From positions 124,001-188,000 of the forward strand of contig NZ_FMXE01000008.1 of the NCBI RefSeq assembly GCF_900103735.1: a stretch of 64,000 nt of DNA, given 5' to 3'. This document shows positions 9,152-17,869 of this stretch, piece after piece. The stretch comes from Algoriphagus alkaliphilus. Lineage in GTDB: Bacteria > Bacteroidota > Bacteroidia > Cytophagales > Cyclobacteriaceae. The number at the start of each line of letters is the position of its first letter. The first letter of the stretch is position 1. The notes beneath the pieces are model-generated. The model did not search any database, was not told where the DNA came from, and saw only the letters and a program-made list of their open reading frames with translations. The translations under genes were made by a program, and so were the position numbers.

Positions 9152-9181
9152 AAGAGCGGAGCTTTTGGGGCTACCGCTCTT
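9152..9181 (-). terminator. Hairpin after the carbonic anhydrase gene
   Basis: AAGAGCGG and CCGCTCTT form an 8-bp stem just after the stop at 9190 on the minus strand. The following T run is short, so termination would be partial. Confidence 0.5.
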
Positions 9182-9189
9182 GAGTTAAA

Positions 9190-9957
9190 TTACTTTGAAT
9201 ATCTAGGAAGACTGATTATCGTCTCCTCGATAAAGTTCACATTTCCGGTGCTGATATCATAGACTGCTCCTACGATTACCACTTCCTCGCTTTGGTATCT
9301 TCTGCTGAGTACCGGTTCCAATCCCCTCAGCATATTCACCTGTTCTATTACATTCTCCCGAACCGCTGCGGAGAGCACTTGATTTTCAGGCAAGTTCATG
9401 GCCTTCACCCTCAAAGCTGCCGGCTTGATGGAATTGATGAGGGTCACAATGTGGCCGGGAGGATTAGCAGGAAGTTTGATCGCTGCATCTACCGCCCCGC
9501 AGGATTCATGTCCGAGAACCACAATCAACTTGGTCTTCAAGGCCTCCACCGAAAACTCGATGGTACCAAAAGATGCCTCGGCCATCACCTGACCCGCTGT
9601 ACGGGTGATAAACAAATCCCCCACCCCTTGATCAAAAATGATCTCACTGGGAACCCGGCTATCAGCACATCCCACGATAGTCGCAAAGGGCGCTTGGCCG
9701 GATTTATTGTCCATCAAATGAGAATCCGTTTGACGGGGGCGGGTACTTTTGTCATCCGTAAATCTCCTGTTGCCATAGATCAGTTTTTTCAATCCATAGT
9801 ACGGATCGCCAAAAGCTGTGTCTCTGTCTGCAAAATATGTATCAGGTTCTACCTTGAGAAAACGAGCCACTTCGGGGCTAAGCTGCTGTGCTTGTGTTTC
9901 GAAAGAATAAATAAAGAAAACTCCCAAAAGGAAGTAAATGAATTTTGAACTAGTCAT
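9190..9957 (-). CDS. Beta-class carbonic anhydrase, exported
   Basis: Interconverts CO2 and bicarbonate. The zinc ligands are visible: Cys97 with the Asp99/Arg101 dyad in G-C-A-D-S-R, and His150/Cys153 in L-G-H-E-S-C-G-A. A signal peptide (about 1-23, ending T-Q-A-Q) makes it periplasmic, less usual than the cytoplasmic form but known in Bacteroidota. Length 255 with leader is normal. It is likely the first gene of a short leftward unit with the DUF2490 gene. Confidence 0.93.
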   Translation of the reverse strand: MTSSKFIYFLLGVFFIYSFETQAQQLSPEVARFLKVEPDTYFADRDTAFGDPYYGLKKLIYGNRRFTDDKSTRPRQTDSHLMDNKSGQAPFATIVGCADSRVPSEIIFDQGVGDLFITRTAGQVMAEASFGTIEFSVEALKTKLIVVLGHESCGAVDAAIKLPANPPGHIVTLINSIKPAALRVKAMNLPENQVLSAAVRENVIEQVNMLRGLEPVLSRRYQSEEVVIVGAVYDISTGNVNFIEETIISLPRYSK

Positions 9958-10051
9958 AGTTTTGGATAATATGTTCGTATTTGGATATAAAATGTTCCTT
10001 TCGCCCCCTTAAGGAGAAAGAATGGCAGAAAATCAGTCAAATGAAATCGGT

Positions 10052-10360
10052 CTAACTAAAAAAACTGGTCTCCGGAGGGATGTTCGGCAGAAAGGTACAT
10101 TCATGAGGTAAGCATAAATCAAAGAAAATCGATTTAAGTTTGAAGACTTCCTCATTCGAAAAGTATTGATCCTGATCAAACCAATCATCCCTGTAGTCAA
10201 TCCCTTTTCCTGTTTCTTCCATTTCCTCCAGCAAATCCAGATCCCACTCCGTTATGGAATTGATTTCAATCCGGTCCATCAAAAAAACTGAACCCAAAAA
10301 GGACACCCCTCCATAAGGGAACTGAAGCAGAAAGATGAGAAAGAATACGGATATGCGCAT
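10052..10360 (-). CDS. Small hypothetical protein with hydrophobic N-terminus
   Basis: Not recognised. The 102-residue product has a hydrophobic start (about 3-27) that may be a signal or anchor, then an acidic segment (D-L-D-L-L-E-E-M-E-E and D-W-F-D-Q-D-Q-Y) and a C-terminal part with two cysteines. Codon use resembles the neighbours and no gene is on the other strand. Between the carbonic anhydrase gene and the insertion element. A chance open frame cannot be excluded. Confidence 0.5.
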   Translation of the reverse strand: MRISVFFLIFLLQFPYGGVSFLGSVFLMDRIEINSITEWDLDLLEEMEETGKGIDYRDDWFDQDQYFSNEEVFKLKSIFFDLCLPHECTFLPNIPPETSFFS

Positions 10361-10546
10361 TTAAAGATTGATTGAACTCCTCAACGGCTTGTTCGCATTT
10401 TTGTTTTTAGCCAAAAGATGATTTAGAAAAATAATCAAACGGTCAAATCTTGGATATTCGATCAAAATGAAATTTATCAACTGAATATTAACAACTTGGC
10501 GCAAACAATTTACGATCAGTTTTTATTCAAAAATGTGATTTCATTC

Positions 10547-11693
10547 TGAGGCTGTCTCAAAAATAGATAGTTTAAAAGGCTAGTCGATTACTCGGCTAGC
10601 CTTTCTTGTTTAACTCAAAGTTTGTATTTTGAGGTGTGGAAAAACAAGACTCAAATGTAGTCTTTAAGGACTTCAATCCCAATCAGTTGATGCTTCTTCC
10701 CCCACTTTGGAAGATTTCATTCCCGTTCACCATCCTGCCCGGACGGTGAATTCGGTGATAGACCGGATCGATCTTTCTTCGATTACCCGGCTTTATTCGC
10801 AAAACGGAGCCAGTAGCTACCACCCCAGAATGCTGTTGAAGATTCTCATTTACTTTATCTGGAAAATTGCTATTCATCCCGTCGTCTGGAAAAGGCGATC
10901 CGTGAAAACATTGCCTTCATGTGGTTGGCGGGCATGCAGCGCCCGGATCACCAGACCATCAACCGGTTTCGCTCCGAGCGACTCCGGGATGTGATTGGCA
11001 AGATCTTCAGCCAAGTGGTGCTCATGGTTCATGAAGAAGGCCTACTGGACATCAAAACGGTGTTCACCGACGGCACCAAGATCGAGGCCAATGCCAACCG
11101 TTACACCTTCGTCTGGGGGAATGCCATCAAGAAAAGTAAGGAGCGGATCAGTAAGCAGTTGAAAGAACTCTGGGACTATGCCGGTTCGGTGGTCGCTGCG
11201 GAGCTGGGTAGTGAGGAGCCGGACTTTACCAATCCTGATCCGGAGAAAGTCATCCAGACCCTAGAAAAGATCAATCGGAACCTTAAACATCACAGGAAAA
11301 AAGCCAAAGACCTGCTTACCTCTGAGGAAGGGATACTAAAAAGAAAACAGCGGGCTACCGACGTAGAGCCCGTCTTCGGCCATCTCAAATACAACAATAG
11401 AATGGGCAGGTTCCTGCTCAAAGGCAAAGAAAAGATCGAAATAGAAACAGGTCTATTAGCCATCGCGCACAACCTGGCAAAAAAGGCAGGGTAAGACCTC
11501 CCTACTTTACTTTTTCAGGCTTTCAGGACATTGTTCTTCCCCTAATTATAAAAATCCACTGAAAATCAGCTGAGAAATCACTAAACTTGAGGCTGACTGA
11601 AAGTCAAAAAAAATGGAGCCAAAACTGAAAATCGGCCTCCATTGCGCAAATTCGGCTATTCAAATTTTCAAATGACCTTTTGAGACAGCCTCA
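10547..11693 (+). mobile_element. Decayed IS1182-type insertion sequence
   Basis: Bounded by perfect 16-bp inverted repeats, TGAGGCTGTCTCAAAA at 10547-10562 and its complement at 11678-11693. The total length of about 1.15 kb is far short of the roughly 1.7 kb usual for this group because the transposase is internally deleted. No target duplication is evident in the flanks. The right end stops 2 bases before the stop codon of the isomerase gene at 11696, leaving that gene intact. An element with a broken transposase could move only in trans. Confidence 0.85.
10636..11494 (+). pseudogene. IS1182-family transposase, frameshifted and internally deleted
   Basis: Begins GTG at 10636 with the family opening (...F-N-P-N-Q-L-M-L-L-P-P). 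A one-base loss near 10700 shifts into the frame encoding E-D-F-I-P-V-H-H-P-A-R-T-V. A second one-base loss near 10855 shifts into the frame with L-E-N-C-Y-S-S-R-R-L-E and F-M-W-L-A-G-M-Q-R-P-D-H. After about residue 200 the text jumps from the helical K-H-H-R-K-K-A-K-D-L segment to the C-terminal D-V-E-P-V-F-G-H-L-K motif, so the central DDE catalytic region is missing. The tail A-H-N-L-A-K-K is complete. Not functional. Confidence 0.88.
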
Positions 11694-11695
11694 TC

Positions 11696-12562
11696 TTAAT
11701 ACTTCAAACTCCTCAAATACGCAATACTTTTTGGCAAAGCTTCCAACTCATGATCGCCCTCGTCTTCGATAAACATGTGTTTGATTCCTATCTTGTTGGC
11801 TTCACGAAGAATGGCAGGAAAGTCCAATTCACCTTGACCAAGTGGCACGTCATTTTCAGGTCCCGTCAATCCGGTCATATCTCTTGGAGCACCTTTTCTG
11901 AAGTCCTTCAGGTGAAGGGATACCCAGCGCTTGCCGTACTTTTTTAATAAAGCAACCGGATCACCTCCACCAAAATGCGTCCACATCACATCCATTTGCA
12001 GGGAAACGTACTTGGGGTCTGTATTTTCAACCAAGTAATCAAACAAAGTCCCGTTCCCATAGGGATGAAACTCATAACCATGCACATGGTATTTGAAAGT
12101 GAGTCCATTTTCTTTAAGGACTTTTCCACCCTCGTTGAAGACCTTGATCGCTCGGTCTGCATCTGCCTTGCTGAATTCACCCCGCTTGTGAGGAATCCAG
12201 GCGCACATCACATACTTGGCACCAAGGGCTTTTGCCTTGTCAGCCACCGCCTGAGGATCTGATTCCAAAGCTTCAAAACCGGTACCGGTGGATGGAAGGG
12301 AAATCCCACGATCTGCCAGCATTTTTTTGAAGTCCTCGACACTCACACCTTGGGGTGCACCACCTTCAAACTCGGTAAAGCCCATCTGCTGGATGATATC
12401 CAAGGACTCCGGTACCCCGTTTTTCCACTGATTTCGGAATGTATACGAGGCAAATCCAAGGGGAACTTGAAGCATGGGATCGCCTTTTTTCTGGGCGAAA
12501 GATTGCTGTGGGGAAATGATCCAGGAAAAGGCGAGGATCAGAAGGATTAGGATATTCTTCAT
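11696..12562 (-). CDS. Exported sugar phosphate isomerase/epimerase-like TIM barrel
   Basis: Xylose-isomerase-like TIM barrel (AP_endonuc_2). The start at ATG 12562 gives a signal peptide (1-24, ending Q-S-F-A-Q), so it acts in the periplasm; a longer frame upstream is just repeat sequence. Metal-site motifs include F-T-E-F-E-G, Y-H-V-H-G-Y-E-F, Q-M-D-V-M-W-T, S-L-H-L-K-D and M-F-I-E-D-E-G. Exported members sit beside GMC oxidoreductases in Bacteroidota and have been linked to cleavage or isomerisation of 3-keto sugars; the GMC gene next door fits, but the substrate is inference. Confidence 0.85.
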   Translation of the reverse strand: MKNILILLILAFSWIISPQQSFAQKKGDPMLQVPLGFASYTFRNQWKNGVPESLDIIQQMGFTEFEGGAPQGVSVEDFKKMLADRGISLPSTGTGFEALESDPQAVADKAKALGAKYVMCAWIPHKRGEFSKADADRAIKVFNEGGKVLKENGLTFKYHVHGYEFHPYGNGTLFDYLVENTDPKYVSLQMDVMWTHFGGGDPVALLKKYGKRWVSLHLKDFRKGAPRDMTGLTGPENDVPLGQGELDFPAILREANKIGIKHMFIEDEGDHELEALPKSIAYLRSLKY

Positions 12563-12579
12563 AGGTTTATTCTTTTTTT

Positions 12580-12703
12580 CAACGGTCCACAGTCCACGGT
12601 CCACTGCTGCTTGTAAAGCACTTCAATCGATGAAGCCAAATCAAATCACTTAGTTAGTAGAATTTGGCGGCTGTCGACTGTCGTCTGTGGACCGTTGACA
12701 AAT
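12580..12703. repeat. Inverted GTCCAC word repeats
   Basis: Two strings of the same words face each other: 12580-12613 (AACGGTCCACAGTCCACGG) and 12669-12703 (GTCTGTGGACCGTTGACAAA). They could pair across a 55-base spacer. The second resembles 358-393 closely. Located between the isomerase and GMC genes. Confidence 0.7.
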
Positions 12704-12704
12704 A

Positions 12705-14399
12705 TTAAAGATTCATTTTATTCAACTCCTCCACCGCATAATTCGCGGCACGGGCAGTCAGTGTCATAAAGGTAAGTGTCGGATTTTGAGTACTTCCGCT
12801 CGTCATGCAAGCACCATCAGTGACAAAGACATTTTTGCAATGATGCAGCTGATTGTATTTGTTGAGCAGGGAAGTTTTGGGATCATTTCCCATTCGGACC
12901 CCGCCCATTTCGTGAATATCCGAACCCGGAGGCGCACCTGAGTCAATCACATTGATATTTTTGAAGCCCATCCGCTCGTACATCTCACTTTGTTGCTGCA
13001 CGAAATCTGCGGTCATCTTATTGTCATTATCCTTCCATTCGACCGACATGATCAGCTTGGGAATTCCATATTTATCTTTTTCCTCCGCACTGAGACGGAT
13101 GTGATTGGATTCCTCAGGAACCATTTCTCCCTGCATCCAGGCAGCCATGCTCCAGAGTCCATATTTTGGATTGAGCAGATTGTCCCGAAGCGCATCTCCG
13201 ATCAGTTCACCGTTTCCGTCCAACTGACGGCTGCCTGACATTCCGATAGCATAGCCCCGCAGGAAATCCGTCTCCTGCCGATAGACATTTCGGAAGCGAG
13301 GTACATAGGCGTGTCCCGGATTTCTGCCCTCATTAAATTTGTCCTGAAAACCTTCAAACGCTGCGTTTCCTTTTCCTCTGTAATTATGGCAGGTGATGAA
13401 TTTACCCATCAGGCCATTGTCATTTCCCAAGCCGTTGGGGAATCTGGAAGACTTGGAATTGAGCAAAATCGCATTGGAGTTGATCGTAGAGGCGTTGACA
13501 AAAATAATTTTGGCATAAAACTCGATTGATTCCTGAGTGAGTCGATCAATCACCCGAACACCGACCGCCTTGCCTTTTTGCTCATCATAAATAATCGATT
13601 CCACCACTGAATCCGGGCGAAGGGTCAAATTTCCGGTCTTTCCAGCCCAAGGCAAGGTCGAAGCATTGGCTGAAAAATAGCCTCCGTAAACACAGCCACG
13701 ATTACACATGTTTTGGTTCATGCACTTGTTACGTCCCTGATCCTTGTGAATCTGCTGTGGATCAGTGAGGTGCGCACATCGCCCTTGGATGAGGTGTCGA
13801 TCTCCATACATTACCTTTAATTGCTCACTGTAATGTTTTTCAAGGCAACTCAATTCAAAGCCCGGTTGTACGATTTGATCCGGAAGCACATCCAGTCCAT
13901 CCCGACTGCCCGCGAAACCCACAAAAGTCTCTACATAGCTATACCAAGGCTCCATGTCTTTGTACCGGATGGGCCAGTCGACGGCATAACCATCCCTTAC
14001 CGGGCCTTCAAAATCAAAATCAGACCAACGCTGCGTGCCTCTTGCCCATAAAAGGGACTTTCCTCCTACATGGTAACCACGAAACCAGCGGAAAGGCTTC
14101 TCCTCAATATAGGGCTGTTCATCTTCTGCCAAAGCCCAATGCATGGTTTCTTCCCTTTTCCAATTGGCAGCACCCACACCGGATCGTTTATCAACAGGGA
14201 CTGCGCCACGAAATTCAAATTCCCAGGGCGCCTTGGAAGCGGTAGGATAATCTTCAATGTGTCGAACCATCCGTCCCCGCTCCAACACTAGGGTTTTGAG
14301 GCCTTTTTCGGTCAATTCTTTGGCCGCCCATCCACCGGACGCTCCAGAACCAATCACTATCGCATCGTAGCTGCGTTTTTCTTTTGAGTCTTGTAACAT
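12705..14399 (-). CDS. GMC family FAD-dependent oxidoreductase
   Basis: Large flavoprotein subunit of a sugar or alcohol dehydrogenase. The FAD-binding Rossmann motif is at the N-terminus (V-I-G-S-G-A-S-G-G, about 16-24) with the E-R-G acidic end of strand 2. The C-terminal GMC part has H-E-M-G-G-V-R-M-G (probable catalytic His), N-V-F-V-T-D-G-A and N-P-T-L-T. Length 564 is normal. There is no signal peptide: the partner subunit encoded 12 bases upstream has a Tat-like leader and may carry it across the membrane. Likely oxidises a sugar or polyol in the periplasm and passes electrons to a cytochrome; substrate unknown. Confidence 0.92.
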   Translation of the reverse strand: MLQDSKEKRSYDAIVIGSGASGGWAAKELTEKGLKTLVLERGRMVRHIEDYPTASKAPWEFEFRGAVPVDKRSGVGAANWKREETMHWALAEDEQPYIEEKPFRWFRGYHVGGKSLLWARGTQRWSDFDFEGPVRDGYAVDWPIRYKDMEPWYSYVETFVGFAGSRDGLDVLPDQIVQPGFELSCLEKHYSEQLKVMYGDRHLIQGRCAHLTDPQQIHKDQGRNKCMNQNMCNRGCVYGGYFSANASTLPWAGKTGNLTLRPDSVVESIIYDEQKGKAVGVRVIDRLTQESIEFYAKIIFVNASTINSNAILLNSKSSRFPNGLGNDNGLMGKFITCHNYRGKGNAAFEGFQDKFNEGRNPGHAYVPRFRNVYRQETDFLRGYAIGMSGSRQLDGNGELIGDALRDNLLNPKYGLWSMAAWMQGEMVPEESNHIRLSAEEKDKYGIPKLIMSVEWKDNDNKMTADFVQQQSEMYERMGFKNINVIDSGAPPGSDIHEMGGVRMGNDPKTSLLNKYNQLHHCKNVFVTDGACMTSGSTQNPTLTFMTLTARAANYAVEELNKMNL

Positions 14400-14411
14400 G
14401 TCGTTTTGGGT

Positions 14412-14945
14412 TTAGGTTTGGAGGACATCCACACATCCGTGATAGAACCCCGGTGCTACCTGATAGCCTCGATAGTCTGCCATGACTTCCTTGACGGTGG
14501 TAAAGCCATTGACCGTCTGAGAACGCATCAAACTGTAAAACTTATTTTCACCTTCAATTTCAGAACTCTTCAACGCAAGCAGCACTTTTTCTCTCTCCTC
14601 CCGAGAAAAGTCACCAAATCCAGACTTTTTCAAAGATTTCAACTGCGCCTTAATCAGCTCCTGTTCTTCTTTTTCATAACAATGCTCGAAAAGCTTGATC
14701 AAAAACTGATCTGTACCAGTACTGAGGGCACCGATAGGTTGTGCATCAGGAGTGGGTACCTTTGGAGGAAGACCTGTTGGAATAAAAGTATCGGCAATTG
14801 CTGAAATCAATTGCTCCTCATCAAAGCTAAAAAAGCCGGAGTGAGTCAACCGATCAACGATTTGCCATTTCCAGTCGACTAGCACCAGACCTGCTATTCC
14901 AGCAACTGATCCTCCGATGATTTTGAGGGATTTACGTCTATCCAT
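14412..14945 (-). CDS. Gluconate 2-dehydrogenase subunit 3 family protein
   Basis: Small subunit of GMC-type dehydrogenases. The start at ATG 14945 gives a twin-arginine-like leader (M-D-R-R-K-S-L-K-I-I-G-G then a hydrophobic stretch to about 27); an upstream reading lacks this logic. The body contains the L-I-S-A-I-A-D-T-F-I-P pattern and the final G-F-Y-H-G-C, typical of the family. Encoded 12 bases ahead of the GMC gene in the same transcript; its leader is probably used by both subunits. Confidence 0.88.
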   Translation of the reverse strand: MDRRKSLKIIGGSVAGIAGLVLVDWKWQIVDRLTHSGFFSFDEEQLISAIADTFIPTGLPPKVPTPDAQPIGALSTGTDQFLIKLFEHCYEKEEQELIKAQLKSLKKSGFGDFSREEREKVLLALKSSEIEGENKFYSLMRSQTVNGFTTVKEVMADYRGYQVAPGFYHGCVDVLQT

Positions 14946-15010
14946 GAATTTGGTATTTTGGGCGAAAGCGTGCCTACAAGTTAGATTTTTTTGAAAAAGA
15001 CCAAACAAAA

Positions 15011-15047
15011 AAAGGCCGGAATTCCACCAACGGAATTTCCGGCCTTT
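15011..15047 (-). terminator. Strong Rho-independent terminator
   Basis: AAAGGCCGGAATTCC at 15011-15025 faces GGAATTTCCGGCCTTT at 15032-15047. Read on the minus strand it follows the M20 hydrolase stop by about 20 bases and is followed by seven T. It separates that gene from the GMC operon downstream. Confidence 0.9.
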
Positions 15048-15068
15048 CAGGTCAATTTTCCAAAGCTG

Positions 15069-16493
15069 TTATTTTCTGTAATCCAATGGTGCCTTTCGGT
15101 CACCCACCAATGCTTTATATTCAAAATCAGCTCCTCTTCTTCGGTTCAATTCCTCCAGAGCTTTGACAGTAACGGATGGATCTTTGAAAATATCCATCGC
15201 AGTCAAGGTAAGTGTCTTGGCAGCGACCATCATTCCTTTTTGCCCGATACTCATTCCTCCGGCGGCCACTGCCTGCCAAGTATGGGCCGAAGTTCCGGGA
15301 ACCCATGTCGCGGCCCCAAGACCAACCGTGGGAACCAACCAGCTAATATCTCCCACATCAGTAGAACCTCCTCCCCCCTCTTCACTCACGATAAAGGGGG
15401 TAATTTTTGCAGCATCTTCCGGACTGGATTTGACACCTGCAGGATAGGTTTTAATGATGTCCTCCGCAAATTTTCTTTCCTCAGGAGAGTAATTTACACC
15501 TCCGATTGTCTCCAGATTTTTATGCATGATTCGGGCGAGTGTCTCATTGGGAAGGAGGTTATAAACTCCATTAATGACTTCATATTCCATACGGGTTTGC
15601 GTGCCTAAAGCAGCACCTTCAGCCGTTTTCACCATTCTGGCAAAAATCTCCTGAACCACCAGCGCATTCGGATGTCTTACATAATGGTAAGATTCGGCAA
15701 AAGCAGGAACCACGTTGGGAGCTTCTCCTCCCCGGGTAATGACGTAGTGCATTCTGGTCTCCATCGGCACGTGTTCACGCATCAGATTTACCATGAAATT
15801 CATCGCTTCCACTGCATCGAGAGCTGATTTCCCGCGCTCAGGTGCTGCAGCAGCATGAGAAGCTTCACCGTAAAATCTGAATTTGGTCGAAATATTCGCT
15901 AAAGATGATGTTGCTCCGGCAGCATTTTGAGATCCGGGGTGCCAGTGCATCATCACGTCTACATCTTTGATCAAACCAGCACGAGCCATGTACACTTTTC
16001 CTCCACCGCCTTCTTCAGCAGGAGTCCCATAGACCCTTAATGTTCCTTTGATGTTATTTTCTTTCATCCAATCCATCACCGAAATACCGGCCGCAACAGA
16101 GGCTGCTCCAAAAAGGTGGTGACCACACGCATGTCCTGCGCCACCTTCTACAACTGGCTTTCGAAATGGAACTGCTTCCTGTGAAACGCCAGGAAGCGCA
16201 TCAAATTCAGCCATGATCCCGATGACAGGCTTGCCTGAACCATATTCTGCCACGAAGGCTGTAGGAATTTCCGCAACGCCTGCTGTCACTTTGAATCCTG
16301 CGTCCTTCAGCGTCTTTTGCAATAGTGCCGAGCTCTTTGTTTCCAAATATCCCAACTCGGGATTAGCCCAGATCTGCCGGGCGATATCACCATAAAAGTC
16401 AGCTTTGGAATCGAGCTTTTTCAGGACTTCATCTTGCCCGAATAGGGGCGAAAATGAAAAAAGCAATAGTAGTAGGATTAAGTACTTGTTCAT
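15069..16493 (-). CDS. Exported M20 family amidohydrolase (AbgB-like)
   Basis: Zinc-dependent amidohydrolase/peptidase of the M20D type. Signal peptide 1-20 (ending L-F-G-Q). Metal-site motifs: G-I-M-A-E-F-D-A-L-P-G, the G-H-A-C-G-H-H cluster, A-E-E-G-G-G-G-K and M-H-W-H-P-G. The closest named relative type is the aminobenzoyl-glutamate hydrolase subunit AbgB, from length (474) and the S-A-H-T-W motif near the end; acyl-amino acids are the general substrate class. It has its own terminator and probably its own promoter in the 208-base gap to the divergent cytochrome gene, which otherwise shows nothing. Confidence 0.9.
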   Translation of the reverse strand: MNKYLILLLLLFSFSPLFGQDEVLKKLDSKADFYGDIARQIWANPELGYLETKSSALLQKTLKDAGFKVTAGVAEIPTAFVAEYGSGKPVIGIMAEFDALPGVSQEAVPFRKPVVEGGAGHACGHHLFGAASVAAGISVMDWMKENNIKGTLRVYGTPAEEGGGGKVYMARAGLIKDVDVMMHWHPGSQNAAGATSSLANISTKFRFYGEASHAAAAPERGKSALDAVEAMNFMVNLMREHVPMETRMHYVITRGGEAPNVVPAFAESYHYVRHPNALVVQEIFARMVKTAEGAALGTQTRMEYEVINGVYNLLPNETLARIMHKNLETIGGVNYSPEERKFAEDIIKTYPAGVKSSPEDAAKITPFIVSEEGGGGSTDVGDISWLVPTVGLGAATWVPGTSAHTWQAVAAGGMSIGQKGMMVAAKTLTLTAMDIFKDPSVTVKALEELNRRRGADFEYKALVGDRKAPLDYRK

Positions 16494-16701
16494 GTAAGGC
16501 TAGTTTTTTTGGCAAAATACTAATTGTTCTGATTTGAATGATCCAATATTCAACTGAATCCAATTTTGAACAGGCCTCCAAACAGGGGAATTCTGTTTGA
16601 AAAAAAAATAAAATTTTATTCTCCTCCCGTTATTATAGCAATCAATTAACTTTCAGGCAATTGTATTTTTATTATTTTCCGTAACCCAACCTAAAAACAC
16701 T

Positions 16702-17685
16702 ATGAAAAAACTTTTGAAAATCGCTGCCTACCTGATAGGCGCAGTAATTCTGATCTTGATTTGCGTATTGGCTTTTCTGCAACTTGGATTCCCCAAAGTG
16801 GATCCGGCTCCGGAACTCAGCATTGAATACACTCCCGATCGAATCGAAAGAGGTGCCTACTTGGCAAATCACGTTACCGTCTGCATGGATTGCCATTCAA
16901 CTCGCGACTTTTCTGAATTTTCCGGACCTCCCAAGCCGGGAACCTTGGGTGCAGGTGGCGATCGATTTGACCATAGCATGGGACTTCCCGGTGTGTTTTT
17001 TGCAAAAAACATCACACCTCACGGGATTTCAGATTATACCGATGGGGAGCTGTTTCGACTGATCACTACAGGAGTGACCAACGACGGACGCCCCATGTTT
17101 CCCCTCATGCCCTATGCCTATTATGGAAAAATGGATCCGGAGGACATTTATGATATCATCGCTTATATCCGTTCACTTCCAGCCGTGAATAGCGAAATCC
17201 CGGATTCTGAGCCCGATTTTCCGGTAAACCTGATTTTAAGAACTATGCCTGTAAATGCCTCTCCTACCAAAAAACCAGCCTCAAGCGACCAAGTAGCTTA
17301 TGGCGGGTATCTTGTCAATGCTTCTGGTTGTGTGGAATGCCACACCCAAGTAAGTCCACAAGGAATGATCCTACAGGATGTGAAATTTTCAGGAGGGAGA
17401 AGTTTTCCATTTCCTGACGGTTCGATAGTAATCTCATCCAATATCACTCAAGATACAGAAACTGGCATCGGCAATTGGACTGAGGAAATGTTTGTTGGTC
17501 GATTTACGCAATACGCAGATTCTTCCTATGTAAACCCGAAAGTTGCTCCGGGTGAATTCAACACCATTATGCCTTGGACCATGTATTCAGGAATGAAAGA
17601 AGCGGATCTCAGGGCTATCTATGCTTACTTAAAAACTATCGATCCCATAAAAAATGAGGTAGTCAAGTTTACCTCCTCAAAATAG
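16702..17685 (+). CDS. Membrane-anchored dihaem cytochrome c
   Basis: N-terminal TM anchor (about 7-28) and two haem-binding motifs, C-M-D-C-H at 61-65 and C-V-E-C-H at 210-214, each in a cytochrome-c-like domain. Axial methionines are probably in M-F-P-L-M-P and T-I-M-P-W. The two-domain layout matches cytochrome subunits of alcohol, gluconate or aldose dehydrogenases, so it could accept electrons from the GMC/subunit 3 pair encoded 1.7 kb away (inference). Divergent from the M20 gene; followed by its own terminator. Confidence 0.9.
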   Translation: MKKLLKIAAYLIGAVILILICVLAFLQLGFPKVDPAPELSIEYTPDRIERGAYLANHVTVCMDCHSTRDFSEFSGPPKPGTLGAGGDRFDHSMGLPGVFFAKNITPHGISDYTDGELFRLITTGVTNDGRPMFPLMPYAYYGKMDPEDIYDIIAYIRSLPAVNSEIPDSEPDFPVNLILRTMPVNASPTKKPASSDQVAYGGYLVNASGCVECHTQVSPQGMILQDVKFSGGRSFPFPDGSIVISSNITQDTETGIGNWTEEMFVGRFTQYADSSYVNPKVAPGEFNTIMPWTMYSGMKEADLRAIYAYLKTIDPIKNEVVKFTSSK

Positions 17686-17711
17686 TCAGCTCTTAGTTTT
17701 ATCTGAATTTA

Positions 17712-17743
17712 AGGAAGCCTCAGAGACTGGGGCTTCCTTTTTT
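17712..17743 (+). terminator. Terminator after the cytochrome c gene
   Basis: AGGAAGCC at 17712-17719 faces GGCTTCCT at 17731-17738, followed by a T run, 26 bases after the stop. Confidence 0.88.
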
Positions 17744-17869
17744 ACTGCCTTTTGTGACACCTATCACCAAGTCTTGGGCAAAAGGATTTCTAATTTTCCA
17801 GCAGATTGGAAAGGTATTCTCCTTTCTAAATCAAATAGAAACAAAATCAATACGACCAAAAGTAAGTTT

